Origin: Gammaproteobacteria bacterium
GTDB lineage: Bacteria; Pseudomonadota; Gammaproteobacteria; Thiohalomonadales; Thiohalomonadaceae
Direction: 5' to 3'
Length of the DNA: 47,286 bases
Assembly (NCBI GenBank): GCA_015231435.1
Contig: JADGBN010000009.1
Coordinates: forward strand, 1 to 47,286
Position 1 is the stretch's first letter; each line of letters begins with the position of its first letter. A model generated the notes under the pieces. That model saw only the letters and a program-made list of their open reading frames with translations. It searched no databases and was not told the DNA's origin. The position numbers were made by a program, and so were the translations under genes. Below, piece by piece: positions 42,910-47,286 of the stretch.

Positions 42910-42967
42910 AGCTATCGCATTTACTGCACCTCGGTTGCCGATACGCATCTGACAGATGCTCTCTGCG

Positions 42968-43069
42968 CTAGAGGATCTGGCTTAAAAAGAGCTTCATGCG
43001 CTCATTTTGCGGATTTTCAAAAAACTGTTGCGGTGCGGCGCGTTCAACGATCTCCCCCTCATCCATCAT
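42968..43069 (-). pseudogene. Remnant of an amino-acid ABC transporter ATPase (GlnQ-like C-terminus)
   Basis: The 33 codons from ATG 43069 to TAG 42968 read MMDEGEIVERAAPQQF then FENPQNERMKLFLSQIL, the exact C-terminal tail of polar amino-acid ABC ATPases such as GlnQ, which normally ends with the same FLSQIL. No Walker motifs or upstream domain are found: upstream of 43069 the sequence is unrelated up to the HDOD gene at 43120. It is therefore the end of a gene whose first 200 or so codons were deleted. It sits between a tRNA terminator and the HDOD gene, a common place for such loss. Confidence 0.8.
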
Positions 43070-43119
43070 ATTTTCTCTTCTTACCCTTTTATTGGGTGAA
43101 AGTTGTGTACCGCGTTGTG

Positions 43120-43974
43120 TTAGTTTAGGGCGCGCATGAGCGTATCAATCTCATCTTTTGCCTCATCCAGCAGTTGCAGACTGGCATCTTCGCCAAATTG
43201 GCTAATCGTCATTTTGCAAAAGGCGGGGCTCTGTTGAATTTCGGCAATGATCGCCGGATCGCGGTTTTTGGTCAGCCGCATATGGAGGCGGGCAATCATC
43301 ACCACCTCAATAAAATCGACCTTGTCACCGGGGCAGAGGTAGTTGCTGTTACGACTCTTTTCAGGAATGTCGATAAACGCCTCGTCAAATTGCCAATGCT
43401 TGAGCAACAGGCTGCCGAGTTTTCCCTGGAGTACGCGAATGACGGTTTGTAGCCGCTGCGGACTCTCCATAAGGCTGGGGTGTTGTTGCAGATAGTTTAG
43501 CAGGGGCAGTACACCAATATTATGGATCTGCCCTGCCAGCATGGCGCGGTCATGGCGTATACCAGGGCAAAAAGAGGCTATCACATGGCTAAGGGCACCC
43601 ACTTGGCAGCTCTGTTGCCACGCCTGGGAGATGAGTGATTTGGTTTTGGGGTTGCGGCTCTGGTAGGCGCTGCGCAGCACGATGCCGGTGACAATATTGC
43701 GGGTGACATCAATGCCAAGGCGTGATATTGCGTTTTTGCAGCTCTCTATCGGGTAGGCACCGCGATAGGCGGGGCTATTGGCAACCTGAATGAGTCGTGT
43801 CGCCAGTGCGGTATCGAGTTGCACCACTTTGGCAATGTCATCAAATGTCCGGTTTTTATCATAGAGCGCCTCGCGAATTTTAAACACCACTTCAGGCATA
43901 CTCGGTAGTTCAATTTTGCCACTATGGAAATCATCAAGCATCTCAGCTTTGAGTTTGTTAAGTGCTGCCTCCAT
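43120..43974 (-). CDS. HDOD-domain signalling protein
   Basis: The protein of about 284 residues holds an HDOD domain: IELPSMPEVVFKIREALYDKNRTFDDIAKVVQLDTALATRLIQVANSP near residues 20 to 67 and GQIHNIGVLPLLNY near 145. HDOD domains resemble HD phosphohydrolases but lack the catalytic residues; they act in signalling, often with motility or stress systems. I use ATG 43974 (MEAALNKLKAEML); the frame extends upstream to 44103, but that part overlaps the divergent gene at 44031. Confidence 0.85.
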   Translation of the reverse strand: MEAALNKLKAEMLDDFHSGKIELPSMPEVVFKIREALYDKNRTFDDIAKVVQLDTALATRLIQVANSPAYRGAYPIESCKNAISRLGIDVTRNIVTGIVLRSAYQSRNPKTKSLISQAWQQSCQVGALSHVIASFCPGIRHDRAMLAGQIHNIGVLPLLNYLQQHPSLMESPQRLQTVIRVLQGKLGSLLLKHWQFDEAFIDIPEKSRNSNYLCPGDKVDFIEVVMIARLHMRLTKNRDPAIIAEIQQSPAFCKMTISQFGEDASLQLLDEAKDEIDTLMRALN

Positions 43975-44030
43975 GATAACTATATTGTATCCTTGCAATA
44001 GTAATTTGGATTTAACATAAGGAGTTTTAA

Positions 44031-44435
44031 GTGAATCAAGCGACAGCGCAGGAAACCACCCCGGAAGATGAGTGTGGACGTTTGACGCGTGAGGTGGTGG
44101 CAACTCTTGATAGCTGGCAGGTCGGTGACGAAATCGTTCTGCTGCTGTTGGGTTATGACCGCTCTATCCGTATGCGGGAGTTGACCCGTCTGCGCCACGG
44201 TACCGCTGTGCTGAAGGGTGATGAGGTGATGCAGCGGGTGCGTCATCTGTTAGGTATCCAGCGCGCCCTGCAGGTGACCTTTCCCTTTAACCCCAATATG
44301 CCGGGATTTTGGGTCACCACCCATGATCGGCATCTCAAGGGGATGCCACTGGAGATCATGGTAAACGATGGCTTGTCCGGCATGGAGCGGGTCTGGAAAC
44401 GTCTCGACTGCACACGCAATTGGGAAGATGATTAA
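44031..44435 (+). CDS. Orphan Xre/MbcA/ParS-type antitoxin-like protein
   Basis: The 134-residue protein resembles the toxin-binding C-terminal domain of Xre/MbcA/ParS antitoxins: VMQRVRHLLGIQRALQVTFPFNPNMPGFWVTTHDRHLKGMPLEIMVNDGLSGMERVWKRLD spans most of the C-terminal half, ending in the family's usual V-x-L-D segment. The start is GTG 44031 with AAGGAG six bases upstream. The usual RES-domain toxin gene is not present: a family 2 MITE follows 13 bases later, then the SPOR gene on the other strand. It may be a freed regulator or have a partner elsewhere. The N-terminal 55 residues do not show an obvious DNA-binding helix-turn-helix. Confidence 0.65.
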   Translation: MNQATAQETTPEDECGRLTREVVATLDSWQVGDEIVLLLLGYDRSIRMRELTRLRHGTAVLKGDEVMQRVRHLLGIQRALQVTFPFNPNMPGFWVTTHDRHLKGMPLEIMVNDGLSGMERVWKRLDCTRNWEDD

Positions 44436-44448
44436 TCTCCATGGTTAC

Positions 44449-44638
44449 CAATGTCATTAAGTTAAGTCTAAGTGTACCACCACCCGCTTGTCGGGACGCC
44501 GTAAACCCATCTTTGAGGGCTTGACGGCGGCGTTATCGACATGGAAGTCGGGTATACAGATAATGCAGGAGCAATTAGCTGACCTTGCCGCCGACACCCG
44601 ACAATCGGGCAGTGGATACCCTTAACTTAACGACATTG
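44449..44638. mobile_element. Family 2 MITE, copy 3, with exact 10-bp target duplication
   Basis: A 190-bp element with ends CAATGTCATTAAGTTAAG and the inverse of CAATGTCGTTAAGTTAAG, flanked by the perfect direct repeat CCATGGTTAC at 44439-44448 and 44639-44648. The right duplication includes the stop codon of the SPOR gene. The centre (about 55 bp) is unrelated to that in copy 1. It encodes no protein of its own. Confidence 0.93.
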
Positions 44639-44644
44639 CCATGG

Positions 44645-46048
44645 TTACTCATTCGTAACCCAGGCCCCGACAATCTCCGCACTGCGCGGAATGGTGCGAA
44701 TATAGGCGTCAGCATCTCCTTTGCTGCGAAAGCCGCCAATTCGTACACGATACCAGAGCCTGCCGTTATTGCTACTCTTTTTTATCGCTGCGCCCTGCAC
44801 CCCAGCACGACGTAGCCGTTGAATAGCGCTGTTCGCCGCAGCTTGGCTGGAGAAGGAGAAGAGATTGATGCTCCAGCTTTTGCTTGCACTACTCTCATCC
44901 GCTGTGGGTTTGTTGCTGGTATCAGCGACAGCTTCGCTTTTTACCGGCTTGGTGGCGACAACGGCTTCGCTAACCGCAGCCATTTCAGTCTGCGCAGCGG
45001 CGGCTTTGTTTGTACTTTTGGCAATTTGCGCCGGGAGTTTAGCAATGAGATCTTCCAGCTTTTTCAGCTGTGTATTGATATTGGCAATCTCCTGCTGATT
45101 CTGTTTAGAGAGCTCGCCACCGTTGTTGCTTAGGCTATCAATACGTTGATTCAGCAAGGAGATGGCACCTTGGCCACTATTGCTGTCCATTTCCGCAAGG
45201 CGTAACTCAATAAGCTCAAGGCGGTTGGTGAAATCAGCAGCGAGTGTCTGATACTGTAGTTGTGTCCAGACGCTATACCCCCCCCCTGCAAGGGCGAGAA
45301 GTGCCAGCGTTAGGGCGGCAATGGCCAGTTTGCTCTTTTTGTTGCCTCCTGCTGCTTGTGGTTCATCCTCCACGGCGCTGCGACCCCGATCACGACGGGC
45401 ATTGGCGCGGCTTTTTAAGTCATCACCATCACTTTTACTCTCTCTGCCTGTTGTCGCGGCAGTGGCAGCAGCAGCGGTTGCTGCGGCGGCCATCGCCGGC
45501 TCTGGGGCCACCGCAGCTGCTGCAGCCACCGGTTTGGCGGCGGCTTTAGGGGGAGGCGACGGCGGTGGCGGAGGTGGGGGTTCTAAATCATCACTGTTGG
45601 CACCAAAGGAGAGATCGAGATCGGTGTCATCCAAATCGGGTTCGCGGCCACGGTCGGTGGTGATGCCGGGCGTTTCATCAATAAAGTCATCAAGCTCCAG
45701 CATACCATCGCTATCGTCCTGACCTGCATACGAATCGTTGTCGTTAAAGAGTTTATCAATATCGTCCTGATTCGCCGTCGTGTTTGCCTCCTGCGAAGGC
45801 GCCGCCTCGGCAGGGGTGTTGTCGATGGTGTCATCAAAGTCATCGAGTAGGGCATCGAGCTCTTCAAGCTCAACATCGCCATCATCAATCTCTTTTCTCT
45901 CAGCTTCGCGGGCTTTTACCGGCGCCAAGAGATCAGTATTGTCAATCTCTTCTTCGTTTGCGGTATCGTCGTTATCGTCGCTATCGTCGGGAAAGAGATC
46001 ATTAAAATCGGCTAGGAGATCGTCTCCTTCATCCATACCCTTGCTCAT
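44645..46048 (-). CDS. SPOR-domain membrane protein with acidic N-terminal region
   Basis: The 467-residue protein starts with about 160 very acidic residues (Asp/Glu-rich, for example LLADFNDLFPDDSDDNDD), a poly-Pro and Ala-rich linker, one membrane helix near 235 to 255 (LAIAALTLALLALAGGGY), a coiled coil to about 330, and a C-terminal SPOR domain (SWSINLFSFSSQAAANSAIQRLR, then RLWYRVRIGGFRSKGDADAYI). SPOR domains bind denuded glycan strands of peptidoglycan, often at division sites. The acidic part should be cytoplasmic and the SPOR domain periplasmic. A sigma-28-type promoter precedes it. Confidence 0.82.
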   Translation of the reverse strand: MSKGMDEGDDLLADFNDLFPDDSDDNDDTANEEEIDNTDLLAPVKAREAERKEIDDGDVELEELDALLDDFDDTIDNTPAEAAPSQEANTTANQDDIDKLFNDNDSYAGQDDSDGMLELDDFIDETPGITTDRGREPDLDDTDLDLSFGANSDDLEPPPPPPPSPPPKAAAKPVAAAAAVAPEPAMAAAATAAAATAATTGRESKSDGDDLKSRANARRDRGRSAVEDEPQAAGGNKKSKLAIAALTLALLALAGGGYSVWTQLQYQTLAADFTNRLELIELRLAEMDSNSGQGAISLLNQRIDSLSNNGGELSKQNQQEIANINTQLKKLEDLIAKLPAQIAKSTNKAAAAQTEMAAVSEAVVATKPVKSEAVADTSNKPTADESSASKSWSINLFSFSSQAAANSAIQRLRRAGVQGAAIKKSSNNGRLWYRVRIGGFRSKGDADAYIRTIPRSAEIVGAWVTNE

Positions 46049-46143
46049 ATCGCTACTCCGATCACTATGGTTGCTCTGTTATCTGGAAGATAGCTCCGGG
46101 TGGCTATCCTGTCCCCCTATGGGTGGGGGGTCGCTTTCTCATA

Positions 46144-46170
46144 ACTGCGTCTGCCGAGGGCGAAACTTTA
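46144..46170 (-). promoter_or_regulatory. Sigma-28 (FliA) type promoter before the SPOR gene
   Basis: On the minus strand TAAAGTTT (46170-46163), an 11-base spacer (starting CGCC) and GACGCAGT (46151-46144). The -35 is perfect, and the -10 shares GACGC with those of flgM and the DUF4402 gene. It is about 95 bases before the ATG at 46048. The -10 is weaker than in the other two. Confidence 0.55.
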
Positions 46171-46180
46171 CTTTGAACAT

Positions 46181-46209
46181 AAAAAAAGCCCGATAAGTAT
46201 CGGGCTTTA
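46181..46209 (-). terminator. Intrinsic terminator after rpmG
   Basis: On the minus strand AAGCCCGATA and TATCGGGCTT pair with a short loop, followed by a run of T (the plus strand shows seven A from 46181). It ends the rpmB-rpmG transcript 22 bases after the rpmG stop codon. Confidence 0.9.
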
Positions 46210-46230
46210 TTGATCTATTTTCAACCAGTG

Positions 46231-46386
46231 CTACTTGATTTTAGCCTCTTTGTAGCTTACATGCTTACGCACGACCGGATCAAATTTCTTAATTTCAATC
46301 TTTTCGGGCATGGTGCGCTTGTTTTTGGTGGTGGTATAGAAGTGACCGGTACCAGCTGATGAGACCAGTTTAATTTTATCTCTCAT
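46231..46386 (-). CDS. rpmG: 50S ribosomal protein L33
   Basis: The 51-residue protein starts [20 protein letters not shown] and ends with [16 protein letters not shown], the sequence of the Cys-less bacterial L33. It follows rpmB by 15 bases. Start ATG 46386, with CAGGAG upstream. Confidence 0.97.
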   Translation of the reverse strand: MRDKIKLVSSAGTGHFYTTTKNKRTMPEKIEIKKFDPVVRKHVSYKEAKIK

Positions 46387-46401
46387 TGGATTGTGCTCCT
46401 G

Positions 46402-46638
46402 TTAAACCTTTTCGCCGCGTGCGCGCATCTCTAGCAGAACACTTTCGATGCCTTTCTTGTCAATAATACGCATCCCTTTGGGGGTCAGACGTAGTTTGAC
46501 GAAACGTTTTTCACTCTCGACCCAAAAACGGTGAGTGTGAAGGTTAGGAAGAAAACGACGACGCGTTTTATTGTGTGCATGGGATACATTATTACCTGTA
46601 AGGGGGCGTTTACCGGTAACTTGACAGACTCTGGACAT
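46402..46638 (-). CDS. rpmB: 50S ribosomal protein L28
   Basis: The 78-residue protein starts [41 protein letters not shown], typical of proteobacterial L28, and ends MRARGEKV. It forms the standard rpmB-rpmG operon with a sigma-70 promoter 70 bases upstream. Confidence 0.98.
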   Translation of the reverse strand: MSRVCQVTGKRPLTGNNVSHAHNKTRRRFLPNLHTHRFWVESEKRFVKLRLTPKGMRIIDKKGIESVLLEMRARGEKV

Positions 46639-46704
46639 GAATAACTCCGCTATAACGATAGACCAATACCCCGCGCCGGAACCCGAACGGGAATCGAGCC
46701 GCGC

Positions 46705-46733
46705 TTTATACCCGCTTAATCATTAAAAAGCAA
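46705..46733 (-). promoter_or_regulatory. Sigma-70 promoter of rpmB-rpmG
   Basis: On the minus strand TTGCTT (46733-46728) and TATAAA (46710-46705) are separated by 17 bases. The -10 is followed by GCGCGGC, the GC-rich discriminator common in ribosomal promoters. Confidence 0.75.
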
Positions 46734-46752
46734 GAATTAACTTTATTCTGCC

Positions 46753-47232
46753 GTGTGGGTGAGGGTGTTACAATGGGCCATGTTAACCGTTGTTGCCACC
46801 CCTTCCCCCGTCTTGAACCTCCCCGCCTCCGCGCGAAGCGGGGCGGGATTCTCGCTGCTTGAGGTGTTGGTCGCCTTTACGATCATGGCCCTCTCCCTGG
46901 GCGTGCTGCTTAATATTATCACCAGCGTGACGCGCGCCAATATGGTCACCAGTGGCTACAGCCACGCCCTGATTATTGCTGAGTCACAAATGGCGGTGGC
47001 CGGTATTGAATCTCCCCTACAGACGGAGCTGGTCAAGGGGGAGAGTCAGAACGGGCGTTTTCACTGGCAGCGGCGAGTGACGCCCTGCCCGCTGCAGATC
47101 TGTCCACAACAGGCAGAGAGCCCAATCCCCGCCTATATCGTTGCCGTTAGCGTCGTCTGGGAGGGGCGTGAACTGCTGCTGGAGAGCCTGCGCCTGGGTG
47201 AGGCTGCCGTAGTGAGTCAACGCCGTCGTTAA
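46753..47232 (+). CDS. GspI-like type II secretion/type IV pseudopilin
   Basis: The 159-residue frame carries the prepilin cleavage motif G-FSLLEVLVAFTIMALSLGVLL, with the invariant Glu5 after the cleavage point, near residue 33. The following hydrophobic helix and a beta-rich globular part (WQRRVTPCPLQICPQQ, then YIVAVSVVWEGRELLLESLRL) are typical of the GspI minor pseudopilin. The start is unclear: GTG 46753 or ATG 46780 (leader of 23 residues); neither has a close ribosome binding site. Other secretion genes are expected past the end of the window. Confidence 0.8.
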   Translation: MWVRVLQWAMLTVVATPSPVLNLPASARSGAGFSLLEVLVAFTIMALSLGVLLNIITSVTRANMVTSGYSHALIIAESQMAVAGIESPLQTELVKGESQNGRFHWQRRVTPCPLQICPQQAESPIPAYIVAVSVVWEGRELLLESLRLGEAAVVSQRRR

Positions 47233-47239
47233 CGGGGTT

Positions 47240-47286
47240 TATACCCTTTCTACTTTAAATTGCAGGGTCGTTGCACCAAAGGAAGG
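47240..47286 (+). repeat. Family 1 palindromic repeat, copy C (cut by window end)
   Basis: The 47 bases from TATACCCTTTCTACTTTAAA through GGTCGTTGCACCAAAGG match the corresponding end of copy A (8164-8312, reverse complement) with a couple of differences. The rest lies beyond the window. It begins eight bases after the stop of the GspI-like gene. Confidence 0.88.

Noticed and set aside
43975-44103. N-terminal extension of the HDOD protein
   Set aside because: It overlaps the start of the divergent antitoxin-like gene, which has a strong ribosome binding site, and the sequence does not look like part of the family.
22148-44638. The family 2 repeats as a CRISPR or tandem array
   Set aside because: The copies are 8 to 14 kb apart, have inverted ends and target duplications, and show no regular spacers. 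No cas genes are present.
45321-45722. Plus-strand frame rich in Ser, Ala and Gly opposite the SPOR gene
   Set aside because: It is the antisense shadow of the Asp/Glu- and Ala-rich part of the SPOR protein; such codon patterns give long false frames.

Overview
The window looks like chromosome of a motile, Gram-negative gammaproteobacterium, most likely a sulfur oxidiser. The gammaproteobacterial signs are the rsmI / lpoA / yraN / diaA neighbourhood in its E. coli order, the rpmB-rpmG pair and a FlgA-FlgM-FlgN flagellar block. The sulfur-oxidiser sign is a protein I recognise as DsrS. A pyruvate:ferredoxin oxidoreductase points to ferredoxin-based carbon metabolism at low oxygen. I cannot name the species.

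Layout. 1-6.2 kb: a minus-strand operon of a GltD-like flavo-Fe/S oxidoreductase, NifJ and an epimerase cut by the window edge. 6.3-10.5 kb: a histidine-phosphatase/Nudix fusion, PssA, an SH3-domain membrane protein, an AEC carrier and YjbQ. 10.7-13.2 kb: an HU-like protein and a dynamin-like GTPase. 13.2-17.5 kb: a TauE/SafE-like protein, an MFS carrier, GlcF, OsmC and PsiE. 17.5-20.1 kb: a repeat-filled gap, Amt with a sigma-54 promoter, and an Hpt protein. 20.1-25.6 kb: GlcD, DiaA, YraN, LpoA and RsmI. 25.6-31.1 kb: flagellar genes flgA, flgM, flgN, a YcgR-like PilZ protein, a CJM1_0395-type putative metalloprotease and a FlgT-like protein. 31.4-38.9 kb: an unusual chaperone-usher cluster (two DUF4402 subunits and a chaperone on plus; a glycine-zipper protein, an usher and an O-antigen-ligase/O-oligosaccharyltransferase-like protein on minus). 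39.1-42.6 kb: a MoxR ATPase / metallopeptidase-VWA / DsrS module. 42.6-47.3 kb: tRNA-Ala, tRNA-Glu, an ABC-ATPase remnant, an HDOD protein, an orphan Xre/MbcA/ParS-like antitoxin, a SPOR protein, rpmG, rpmB and a GspI-like pseudopilin.

Two families of short non-autonomous repeats are scattered through the window. Family 2 (three copies, 143-192 bp) has 17-bp terminal inverted repeats resembling IS4-family ends and makes 10-bp target duplications. One copy sits in frame inside the signal peptide of the fimbrial usher and adds 51 codons. Family 1 (two full copies and one partial) has TATACCC...GGGTATA ends, and its hairpin stem shows a compensatory base-pair change.

The strongest candidate for something new is the 31-39 kb cluster. 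Its first subunit gene has a sigma-28-type promoter nearly identical to the one before flgM. An intrinsic terminator lies inside the start of the second subunit gene. The usher overlaps an O-glycosylation-type ligase by ATGA. Together these suggest a flagellar-regulon-linked, possibly glycosylated fimbria with built-in control of subunit ratio. This is inference from sequence only.
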